5,594 nucleotides of DNA from the NCBI GenBank assembly GCA_012516015.1, contig JAAYXG010000378.1, positions 1 through 5,594 on the forward strand, in the 5' to 3' direction. Under the pieces are notes generated by a model, which had not been told where the DNA came from, ran no database searches, and was given only the letters and a program-made list of their open reading frames with translations. Each line of letters starts with the position of its first letter. Within the stretch, counting starts at the first letter, position 1. Of this stretch, positions 1-4,786 are shown one piece after another. The translations under genes were made by a program, and so were the position numbers. The DNA comes from Lysobacteraceae bacterium (GTDB lineage: Bacteria; Pseudomonadota; Gammaproteobacteria; Steroidobacterales; Steroidobacteraceae).

Positions 1-178
1 CAGCTCCGCGCTCGAACTGAAGTATCGCGTTCCCCTCGCGCCCTCGCTCGACGGCAACACCGTCGATACGCAGCTCGAGCAGGCCGCTTTCGCCGAGAAC
101 AGCGTCCGCTACCAAGCCACGTTGCAGTTCCTGAGCTCGAAGTTCCGCGGCCTGATGACGGCGATTACGGGGCAGTAA
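1..178 (+). CDS. flgB: Flagellar proximal rod protein FlgB, C-terminal part (5' end outside window)
   Basis: Only the last 58 codons are present, read from base 2 to the TAA at 176-178. The peptide contains YRVPLAPSLDGNTVD followed by EQAAFAENSVRYQATLQFL and ends in RGLMTAITGQ. This is the characteristic FlgB C-terminus: a conserved P-SLDGNTVD turn and then the amphipathic helix that packs with the N-terminal helix of neighbouring rod subunits. FlgB is a small rod subunit at the base of the flagellar axle, exported by the flagellar type III apparatus and lying next to the MS ring in the periplasm. It is followed by flgC after a 101-base gap containing an inverted heptad repeat. Identification is firm from the motif and the neighbours; nothing can be said about its start or promoter. 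Confidence 0.96.
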   Translation, partial: SSALELKYRVPLAPSLDGNTVDTQLEQAAFAENSVRYQATLQFLSSKFRGLMTAITGQ

Positions 179-186
179 CGAAGAGG

Positions 187-276
187 GTTGTCGGTTGACA
201 GTTGTCAGTTGACAGCCAGAGAGACGCAGCAAACAGAAACTTCTTACCGTCAACAGTCAACCGTCAACGGTCAACC
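187..276. repeat. Inverted heptad-repeat element in the flgB-flgC gap (GTTGACN family)
   Basis: The left arm is four tandem 7-mers at 187-214 (GTTGTCG, GTTGACA, GTTGTCA, GTTGACA). The right arm is four tandem 7-mers at 248-275 (CGTCAAC, AGTCAAC, CGTCAAC, GGTCAAC), whose reverse complements are GTTGACN. The arms are separated by 33 bases of unrelated sequence. Positions 5 and 7 of the unit vary, so the folded stem would be interrupted rather than perfect. The right arm ends four bases before the flgC ATG and occupies the place where a Shine-Dalgarno would be. The arrays are seen directly; folding and any effect on flgC translation are inferred. Confidence 0.85.
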
Positions 277-279
277 ATC

Positions 280-693
280 ATGTCTTCATTCAAAATCTTC
301 GACATCGCCGGGTCCGGCATGAGCGCACAGTCGGTGCGGCTCAACACGACGGCCAGCAATCTTGCAAACGCGGAGAGCGTGAGCGGCGATCCGAATCAGG
401 TGTACCGCGCCAAGCACCCGCTTTTCGAAGCGATACGCGCAAGTCTCGGTACGAGCTCGCCGAGCGCCGGCGTGCAGGTTCGCGGGATCGTGGAGAACCA
501 GGCGCCGCCGACCGCGCGCTACGAGCCGGGCAATCCGCTTGCCGATGCGAACGGCTATGTCTACGCACCGAACGTCAACGCGGTGGAGGAGATGGTCAAC
601 ATGATCTCCGCCTCCCGTTCGTATCAGAACAACGTCGAAGTCATGAACACCGCGAAGGAAATGATGCTCGCCACGTTGCGGCTGGGGCAGTAG
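280..693 (+). CDS. flgC: Flagellar basal-body proximal rod protein FlgC
   Basis: The 137-residue product is the usual FlgC length. The N-terminus has the rod-family helix with [13 protein letters not shown] (about residues 22-34). The middle carries [11 protein letters not shown], and the C-terminus [19 protein letters not shown] with [12 protein letters not shown], the FlgC hallmark that pairs with the N-terminal helix in the rod. FlgC is a proximal rod subunit exported without a cleaved signal. The ATG at 280 was chosen because it gives the family-standard [14 protein letters not shown] start. An in-frame TTG at 202 would add 26 residues encoded largely by repeat DNA. There is no recognisable Shine-Dalgarno before 280, since the heptad arm lies there; translation may depend on coupling with flgB or on an unstructured start. 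The stop is TAG at 691-693. Confidence 0.97.
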   Translation: MSSFKIFDIAGSGMSAQSVRLNTTASNLANAESVSGDPNQVYRAKHPLFEAIRASLGTSSPSAGVQVRGIVENQAPPTARYEPGNPLADANGYVYAPNVNAVEEMVNMISASRSYQNNVEVMNTAKEMMLATLRLGQ

Positions 694-708
694 GGCGAGG
701 CAACAGTC

Positions 709-861
709 ATGAGAGTTATACACGCGATCAAAGCCGCCACCGTGATCGGCGCCTCGCGCAGCACGCCCGCGTTGCGGTTGCGTCGAGTCATGCGTAAGCG
801 TGTCCGCGTCGCGCGGTCGCTCGCTCTCGCACGGCGCCTGTCGCCCGTGGGCCAGGAGTAA
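709..861 (+). CDS. Candidate small basic protein in the flgC-flgD gap (50 codons)
   Basis: An ATG at 709 opens a 50-codon frame that closes with TAA at 859-861, two bases before the flgD ATG. A GAGG at 697-700 lies 8 bases upstream, a normal ribosome-binding spacing. The product begins MRVIHAIKAATVIGAS and is strongly basic (about 11 Arg and 2 Lys, with Glu50 the only acidic residue), with a cluster LRLRRVMRKRVRVAR in the middle. Roughly 40 of 50 codons end in G or C, comparable to the neighbouring genes. It fills almost the whole 170-base gap, and the flgD Shine-Dalgarno lies in its last codons, so it would couple translation into flgD. I recognise no family. A chance open frame in GC-rich DNA is a real alternative. 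Confidence 0.3.
   Translation: MRVIHAIKAATVIGASRSTPALRLRRVMRKRVRVARSLALARRLSPVGQE
854..858 (+). promoter_or_regulatory. Ribosome binding site of flgD
   Basis: AGGAG lies 5 bases before the flgD ATG at 864 and supports that start. It overlaps the last codons and the stop of the candidate 50-codon ORF at 709-861. Confidence 0.8.
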
Positions 862-863
862 CT

Positions 864-1529
864 ATGTCCATCTCCGACGTTATCAACAGTACGCAAGCCG
901 CAGGCGGATCCCGCTCGGGCGAGCTCAAGAAGAAGGATCAGCTCGGCCAGGCGGAGTTTCTCGAGCTCATGATCGCGCAGCTCAAGAATCAGGATCCCTT
1001 CAAGGCGATGGATCCGAGCCAGTTCTTGGGTCAGCTCGCACAGTTCGGCACCGTCACGGGCATCCAGGAGATGCAGAAGGCCTTCGCGACGCTGTCCGAA
1101 TCGATGCGGGCATCGCAAGTGCTCGATGGCGCGACGATGGTCGGCCGCGAAGTGCTCGTCGCGAACGATGAGGCGTATCTTGCTGCAGAGGGCTCGATCG
1201 CCGGTGCGATCGATGTGCCAGTCGAAGCGACGTCCGTGCAGATTCAGATCACGGACGCGTCGGGGCAGCTCGTGCGGACGATGACCTTGCCGACGGGCGG
1301 AGGCCTGACCGAGTTCGAATGGGACGGAACGACCGATACGGGCGTCCGAGCGGCTGCAGGCGAGTATTCGTTCGAAACCGTCGCGAACGTCGGCGGTGCC
1401 AACTACTCGCTTGAGACGTTGATGTCGAGCCGAGTCGCGAGCGTCACGATCGATGCAGGCCGCGGCCTCACCTTGAACACGAGCACGCTCGGGGCGCGAT
1501 CGCTGAGCGACGTGCGCCGCGTGATGTGA
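864..1529 (+). CDS. flgD: Flagellar hook assembly (capping/scaffolding) protein FlgD
   Basis: The 221-residue product matches the usual FlgD length. The N-terminal export and cap segment has FLELMIAQLKNQDP (residues 32-45) followed by DPSQFLGQLAQFGTVTGIQEM, the most conserved part of FlgD. The C-terminal half (about 95-215) is beta-rich. Its Ig-like region includes IQITDASGQLVRTM and FEWDGTTDTG with a later GEYSF, as in the FlgD Ig-like/tudor-like domains. FlgD sits at the tip of the growing hook, directs FlgE polymerisation, and is later replaced by the hook-filament junction proteins. AGGAG at 854-858 supports the ATG at 864. The stop is TGA at 1527-1529. It lies between flgC and flgE as in most beta/gamma operons. 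Confidence 0.97.
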   Translation: MSISDVINSTQAAGGSRSGELKKKDQLGQAEFLELMIAQLKNQDPFKAMDPSQFLGQLAQFGTVTGIQEMQKAFATLSESMRASQVLDGATMVGREVLVANDEAYLAAEGSIAGAIDVPVEATSVQIQITDASGQLVRTMTLPTGGGLTEFEWDGTTDTGVRAAAGEYSFETVANVGGANYSLETLMSSRVASVTIDAGRGLTLNTSTLGARSLSDVRRVM

Positions 1530-1536
1530 CCACACC

Positions 1537-1550
1537 CTACAGCCTACAGC
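1537..1550. repeat. Lone heptad array CTACAGC x2 in the flgD-flgE gap
   Basis: Two perfect tandem copies of CTACAGC lie in the 40-base flgD-flgE gap, with no inverted partner in the gap. The unit and orientation match the three-copy array at 5574-5594 at the right edge, and the unit is the complement of the family at 5451-5478. It looks like a solo arm or the remnant of a full element. Confidence 0.7.
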
Positions 1551-1556
1551 CCAACT

Positions 1557-1561
1557 AGGAG
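1557..1561 (+). promoter_or_regulatory. Ribosome binding site of flgE
   Basis: AGGAG lies 8 bases before the flgE ATG at 1570 and fixes that start. The lone heptad array ends six bases upstream of it. Confidence 0.8.
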
Positions 1562-1569
1562 CCACGAAC

Positions 1570-2787
1570 ATGCCTTTCCGTCTAGCGTTGAGCGGTCTGA
1601 ATGCGGCGCAAGCCGATCTCACCGTCACGGCGAACAATATCGCGAATACTGCTACGGCAGGATTCAAGGGCTCACGCGCCGAGTTCGCCGAGTTGTTCTC
1701 GGTGTCGCCGCAAGGGGTGAGCTCTGCGGCCATCGGCAACGGTGTTCGCGTGGCGAACGTGTCGCAGCAGTTCACGCAAGGCAACATCGACTTCACCGAC
1801 AACAGTCTCGATCTCGCGCTGAGCGGACAAGGCTTCTTCATCCTGAGCGATAGCGGTGCGTTGGCGTACAAGCGCGCCGGTGCATTCCAGGTAGACCGCA
1901 GCGGCTACGTCGTCAACAGCCAGAACCAGCGCCTGCAGGCGTATCCGCCCTCCGCGAACGGCGGCTTCAACACCGGGGCGCTGTCGGACATCCAGCTCGT
2001 TACGAGCGAAAGCGCGCCCGCGGCGACGACGGAGGCGGAAGTCGTGCTCAACCTGCCCGGCAATGCCGAGCCGCCCGTCAACGCGGCGTTCGATCCGGCC
2101 GATCTGAACAGCTACAACCATGCGACGTCGCTCACGACGTACGACTCGCTCGGCGCCGCGCATACGGCAACGCTGTACTTCATCAAAGGAGCAGCCACGA
2201 ACGAGTGGACGACTCGCTTGTATGTCGACGGTGCCGCGGTCGGCGGTCCCGAGACGCTGACTTACTCCAGCACCGGTGCGCTGGTTGCGCCGGCCGACGG
2301 GCGCATCGCCTTTGGCGCGCATCCGACGAACACGGGTGCGGAAGACATGGACATGACGTTCGATTTCGGGCGTACGAGCCAGTACGGCGATACGTTCAAT
2401 GTCAATGCAGTCACGCAGGACGGGTACACGACGGGTCGCTTGATCGGCATCGACATCGATTCGACAGGTGTCGTGCAGGCGCGCTTTACGAACGGGCGCT
2501 CGCTTGCACTGGGTCAAGTCGCGATCGCGAACTTCGCCAACCCGCAGGGCTTGCAGCAGCTCGGCGACACGATGTGGGCCGAGACGTTCAGCTCGGGACA
2601 GGCCGTGCGCGGTCAAGCAGGCAACTCGGGATTCGGCTTGATTCAGTCGGGTGCGCTCGAAGCCTCCAACGTCGACATCACCGAGCAACTCGTCAACATG
2701 ATCACCGCGCAGCGCAACTTCCAGGCGAACGCGCAAATGATCTCGACGGCGGACGCGATCACGCAAACCATCATCAACATTCGCTAG
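1570..2787 (+). CDS. flgE: Flagellar hook protein FlgE
   Basis: The 405-residue product has the size of a standard hook subunit. The N-terminus MPFRLALSGLNAAQADL with ANNIAN (21-26) and TAGFKGSRAEFAELF is the D0 helix and the start of Dc. FTQGNIDFTDNSLDLALSG and GQGFFIL follow, as in hook/rod proteins. The central part (about 150-330) holds the D1/D2 beta domains, including ATSLTTYDSLGAAHTATLYF, typical of FlgE. The C-terminus (from about 365) is ASNVDITEQLVNMITAQRNF with QANAQMISTADAI, the D0 return helix. FlgE polymerises under the FlgD cap to form the curved hook. It lacks the extra FlgG-specific stretch seen in the distal rod protein of this window. A Shine-Dalgarno AGGAG lies 8 bases before the ATG. 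The stop is TAG at 2785-2787, followed by a 163-base gap. Confidence 0.98.
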   Translation: MPFRLALSGLNAAQADLTVTANNIANTATAGFKGSRAEFAELFSVSPQGVSSAAIGNGVRVANVSQQFTQGNIDFTDNSLDLALSGQGFFILSDSGALAYKRAGAFQVDRSGYVVNSQNQRLQAYPPSANGGFNTGALSDIQLVTSESAPAATTEAEVVLNLPGNAEPPVNAAFDPADLNSYNHATSLTTYDSLGAAHTATLYFIKGAATNEWTTRLYVDGAAVGGPETLTYSSTGALVAPADGRIAFGAHPTNTGAEDMDMTFDFGRTSQYGDTFNVNAVTQDGYTTGRLIGIDIDSTGVVQARFTNGRSLALGQVAIANFANPQGLQQLGDTMWAETFSSGQAVRGQAGNSGFGLIQSGALEASNVDITEQLVNMITAQRNFQANAQMISTADAITQTIINIR

Positions 2788-2798
2788 CGCGATGTTGA

Positions 2799-2943
2799 GT
2801 GAACGGCGGACAGCGGACGGCGGACGGTAAGTGAGAAGCGAAGAGGAGCAGTGAGATGAGTATAAGACACGAGATGATCGAGCGCGTAGAGAGCGAGGCC
2901 GCTTCCGGTCCGCACTGTCCGCTGTCCGCTGTCCGCTGATCAC
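2799..2943. repeat. Inverted heptad-repeat element in the flgE-flgF gap (GCGGACR family)
   Basis: The left arm at 2799-2826 reads GTGAACG, GCGGACA, GCGGACG, GCGGACG. The right arm at 2916-2943 reads TGTCCGC three times and then TGATCAC, preceded by one offset copy GGTCCGC at 2907-2913. Bases 2806-2827 can pair with 2915-2936 as a 22-bp stem whose only departures are two G-U wobbles, closing a loop of 87 bases. The loop holds AGGAG at 2844-2848 and an ATG at 2856. The outermost unit, GTGAACG or its relative GTGATCA, matches the outer ends of the flgG-flgH element, so the element has a defined boundary. The arms and pairing are seen; whether the stem forms in mRNA is inferred. Confidence 0.88.
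2856..2939 (+). CDS. Candidate 27-codon leader ORF inside the flgE-flgF repeat element
   Basis: The ATG at 2856 has AGGAG at 2844-2848, 7 bases upstream, a better ribosome binding site than flgF itself has. The frame runs 27 codons, starting MSIRHEMIERVESEAASG, and its last eight codons (from TGT at 2916) are the right heptad arm. It stops with TGA at 2937-2939, 11 bases before the flgF ATG. Ribosomes translating it would open the hairpin next to the flgF start, so a role as a coupling leader peptide is conceivable. No family is recognised. It is short enough to be coincidence. Confidence 0.22.
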   Translation: MSIRHEMIERVESEAASGPHCPLSAVR

Positions 2944-2950
2944 CACCGCC

Positions 2951-3691
2951 ATGGACCGCTTTCTCTACATCGCAATGTCGGGCGCAAAGGAAACCTTGCG
3001 AGCGCAGACGGTGAACAATCACAACCTCGCGAATGCGAGCACGACGGGCTTCCGCGCGGACCTGAGCGCATTCCAGAGTCGTGCGGTTGCGGGGTCTGGA
3101 CACGCATCGCGGGTGTATGCGACGAACTCGACGACCGGATGGGACCAGACGCAAGGTGCGTTGACGGCCACCGGGGGCGATCTCGACGTCGGCATCAACG
3201 GGCCAGGCTGGATCGCCGTGCAAGCACCGGACGGTCGCGAGGCCTACACGCGTGCAGGCGACTTGCGAGTCGATCCGAACGGCATGTTGATCAACGGTGC
3301 AGGGCATCTCGTACTGGGCGATGCGGGTCCTCTGATGGTGCCGCCGCACGCGTCGATCGCAGTCGGTGCAGACGGCACGATTTCGATCGTGCCGCTCGGT
3401 CAGGGCCCGGAGACGACCGCGCTCGTCGGACGCATCAAGCTCGTCAATCCGCCCGCGGAGTCGCTCGTCCGCGGCGACGACGGCTTGTTCCGAACGCAGG
3501 ACGGCACGGACGCTCCGCCGGATGCAGCCGTGCGGCTTGCTTCAGGCGTGCTCGAGGCGAGCAACGTGAACATCGCAGATGCGATGGTCAACATGATCGA
3601 GCTCGCGCGCCACTTCGATCTGCAAGTCAAAGCCATGCGTACGGCAGAAGAGAACGGCGCTGCCGCTGCACAACTGTTGAGGACGACATGA
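2951..3691 (+). CDS. flgF: Flagellar basal-body proximal rod protein FlgF
   Basis: The 246-residue product has the normal FlgF length. It opens MDRFLYIAMSGAKETLRAQT, a typical FlgF start, followed by NNHNLANASTTGFRADL (22-38), the shared rod/hook D0 signature with His24 in place of the more usual continuous NNLAN. The middle has GGDLDVGINGPGWIAVQ, AYTRAGDLRVDPNG and GADGTISIVPLGQG, conserved in the FlgF/FlgG core. The C-terminus (from about 199) is GVLEASNVNIADAMVNMIEL, the D0 return helix. FlgF forms the last tier of the proximal rod below FlgG. The ATG at 2951 is set by homology; the upstream CACCACCGCC contains no Shine-Dalgarno, and the heptad element ends only seven bases before the start. 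The stop TGA at 3689-3691 overlaps an ATG at 3688 (ATGA). Confidence 0.97.
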   Translation: MDRFLYIAMSGAKETLRAQTVNNHNLANASTTGFRADLSAFQSRAVAGSGHASRVYATNSTTGWDQTQGALTATGGDLDVGINGPGWIAVQAPDGREAYTRAGDLRVDPNGMLINGAGHLVLGDAGPLMVPPHASIAVGADGTISIVPLGQGPETTALVGRIKLVNPPAESLVRGDDGLFRTQDGTDAPPDAAVRLASGVLEASNVNIADAMVNMIELARHFDLQVKAMRTAEENGAAAAQLLRTT

Positions 3692-3819
3692 TGATGGACG
3701 CGGGGCATGCGGCGTGGGGCTTGGGCCAGAACACTTTGTTTGGCCTCTCCGCATCTCTGGCCCAAGCCCCACGCCCCGAGCCCCAAGCCCTGTCTAAGCC
3801 TTTGAGGATGTTTCTATGA
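3688..3819 (+). CDS. Candidate 43-codon ORF bridging flgF and flgG
   Basis: The frame opens at ATG 3688, which overlaps the flgF stop as ATGA; two further ATGs follow at 3691 and 3694. It closes with TGA at 3817-3819, overlapping the flgG ATG, again as ATGA. GAGGA at 3679-3683, inside flgF, lies 4, 7 or 10 bases before the three ATGs. The peptide begins [18 protein letters not shown] and ends SKPLRMFL; most of the middle is repeat-arm sequence. Stop-start overlap at both ends is what a translationally coupled chain would look like. The low-complexity repeat-encoded content argues against a folded protein, so any role may be the act of translation through the hairpin. No family is recognised. 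Confidence 0.22.
   Translation: MMMDAGHAAWGLGQNTLFGLSASLAQAPRPEPQALSKPLRMFL
3698..3788. repeat. Inverted heptad-repeat element with a 20-bp perfect stem in the flgF-flgG gap
   Basis: The right arm at 3761-3788 is four tandem 7-mers: CCCAAGC, CCCACGC, CCCGAGC, CCCAAGC. The left arm at 3698-3725 has two clear complementary units, GCGTGGG (3712-3718) and GCTTGGG (3719-3725), and two degenerate ones. Bases 3711-3730 are the exact reverse complement of 3756-3775, giving a 20-bp GC-rich stem with a 25-base loop (3731-3755). This is the strongest hairpin in the window. It is not followed by a U tract, so it is not a standard intrinsic terminator; flgG downstream is intact. It may affect mRNA stability or partial read-through. 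Confidence 0.88.
3804..3808 (+). promoter_or_regulatory. Ribosome binding site of flgG
   Basis: GAGGA lies 7 bases before the flgG ATG at 3816, downstream of the heptad element, so flgG keeps its own initiation site, unlike flgC and flgF. Confidence 0.75.
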
Positions 3820-4601
3820 ATCCCGCTCTTTGGGCCGCGAAGACCGGCCTCGACGCGCAGCAAACGCGCATGACGGTGACGTCGAACAATCTCGCGAACG
3901 TGAACACGACCGGCTACAAGAAAGGTCGAGCCGTGTTCGAAGATCTGCTCTATCAAAACGCACGGCAGGTCGGCGCATCGACGTCGCAGGACACCCAGTT
4001 GCCCACGGGTATGCATCTCGGCACGGGTGTGCGCGTCGTCGCGACCGAGAAGATGTACACGCAAGGCAATCTGACCCAGACGGGCAACGCGCTCGATGTC
4101 GCGGTGAACGGTCGCGGCTTCTTCCAGATCCTCATGCCAGACGGCACGATGGCGTATACGCGCGACGGCAGCTTCAAGGTGAGCGCGCAGGGTGAGCTCG
4201 TGACGTCGAGCGGCTTTGCGGTGCAGCCGGGTATCTCGATCCCTGACGGCGCTCAGTCGATCACGATCGGCGCGGATGGTGTCGTCAGCGTGCAACTCGC
4301 CGGCCAATCCTCGCCGACGCAAGTCGGAACGTTGCAGCTCGTCGATTTCGTCAACCCCGCAGGCTTGCAACCGCGCGGCGAGAACCTGTTGCTCGAATCC
4401 GCCGCAAGCGGTCCGCCGCAAACGGGCACGCCCGGCTTGAACGGCCTCGGCTTGCTCGTCCAGGGCTCGCTCGAAGCGTCGAACGTCAATGTCGTCGAAG
4501 AGCTCGTGAACATGATCGAGACGCAGCGCGCCTATGAGATGAACTCGAAGGCGATCTCGACGACGGATCGAATGCTCGAGTACATCACCAATCAGCTTTG
4601 A
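3816..4601 (+). CDS. flgG: Flagellar basal-body distal rod protein FlgG
   Basis: The 261-residue product has exactly the expected FlgG length. It begins [19 protein letters not shown] with [19 protein letters not shown] (21-39). [20 protein letters not shown] (46-65) corresponds to the FlgG-specific stretch that is absent from FlgE and is linked in well-studied flagella to the straightness of the rod. [37 protein letters not shown] and [16 protein letters not shown] follow. The C-terminus (from 217) is [20 protein letters not shown] with [14 protein letters not shown], the D0 return helix. FlgG is the drive-shaft segment passing through the P and L rings. The ATG at 3816 has GAGGA 7 bases upstream. 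The stop is TGA at 4599-4601. No defect is seen. Confidence 0.98.
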   Translation: MNPALWAAKTGLDAQQTRMTVTSNNLANVNTTGYKKGRAVFEDLLYQNARQVGASTSQDTQLPTGMHLGTGVRVVATEKMYTQGNLTQTGNALDVAVNGRGFFQILMPDGTMAYTRDGSFKVSAQGELVTSSGFAVQPGISIPDGAQSITIGADGVVSVQLAGQSSPTQVGTLQLVDFVNPAGLQPRGENLLLESAASGPPQTGTPGLNGLGLLVQGSLEASNVNVVEELVNMIETQRAYEMNSKAISTTDRMLEYITNQL

Positions 4602-4604
4602 TCG

Positions 4605-4786
4605 GTGAATGGAGCGGACGGCGGACGGTGGGTGAAGAAAGCGATGGAACTGATGAAACTGACAATTCGGCTACGGTCTAGAACGAAGAAGACCCCCTCG
4701 CCCCTTGCGGGAGATGGTCGGGGTGAAGGGGTACGCGCGCGCGGCAGCGCTCTTTCACCGTCCGCCGTCCGCTGTCCGCTGTTCAC
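4605..4786. repeat. Inverted heptad-repeat element across the flgG-flgH junction (GCGGACR family)
   Basis: The left arm starts with GTGAATG at 4605, then two spacer bases, then GCGGACG at 4614-4620 and 4621-4627. The right arm at 4759-4786 reads CGTCCGC, CGTCCGC, TGTCCGC, TGTTCAC. Bases 4613-4630 are a perfect reverse complement of 4756-4773 (18 bp). The 125-base interior contains a separate palindrome (4693-4731). The right arm reversed matches the left arm of the flgE-flgF element at 29 of 30 positions, so the two belong to one family with an outer end GTGAACR. The right arm lies inside the open frame of flgH and is translated if flgH starts upstream of it. Confidence 0.88.

Noticed and set aside
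187..276. CRISPR-like repeats
   Set aside because: The units are 7 bases, directly tandem without spacers, and occur as inverted pairs; no cas gene is present.
202..279. TTG at 202 as the flgC start, adding 26 residues
   Set aside because: The extension is encoded mostly by heptad arms and the loop, has no counterpart in FlgC proteins, and ATG 280 gives the normal length and N-terminus.
694..863. Internal sigma-28 or sigma-54 flagellar promoter before flgD or in other gaps
   Set aside because: I saw no convincing sigma-28 (TAAA with GCCGATAA) or sigma-54 (GG/GC 12-24) match by eye in any gap; the genes appear to be read from a promoter upstream of the window.
624..1871. Long reverse-strand open frame of about 415 codons over flgC-flgE
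   Set aside because: It overlaps three well-identified forward genes in full, has arginine-rich low-complexity content typical of antisense frames in GC-rich coding DNA, and shows no family motif.
1672..2952. Reverse-strand open frame of about 426 codons opposite flgE
   Set aside because: It is the shadow of flgE, with no recognisable domain and an arginine-rich antisense composition.
3711..3775. Intrinsic terminator between flgF and flgG
   Set aside because: There is no U tract after the stem, and the downstream flgG is intact with its own ribosome binding site; the operon evidently continues.
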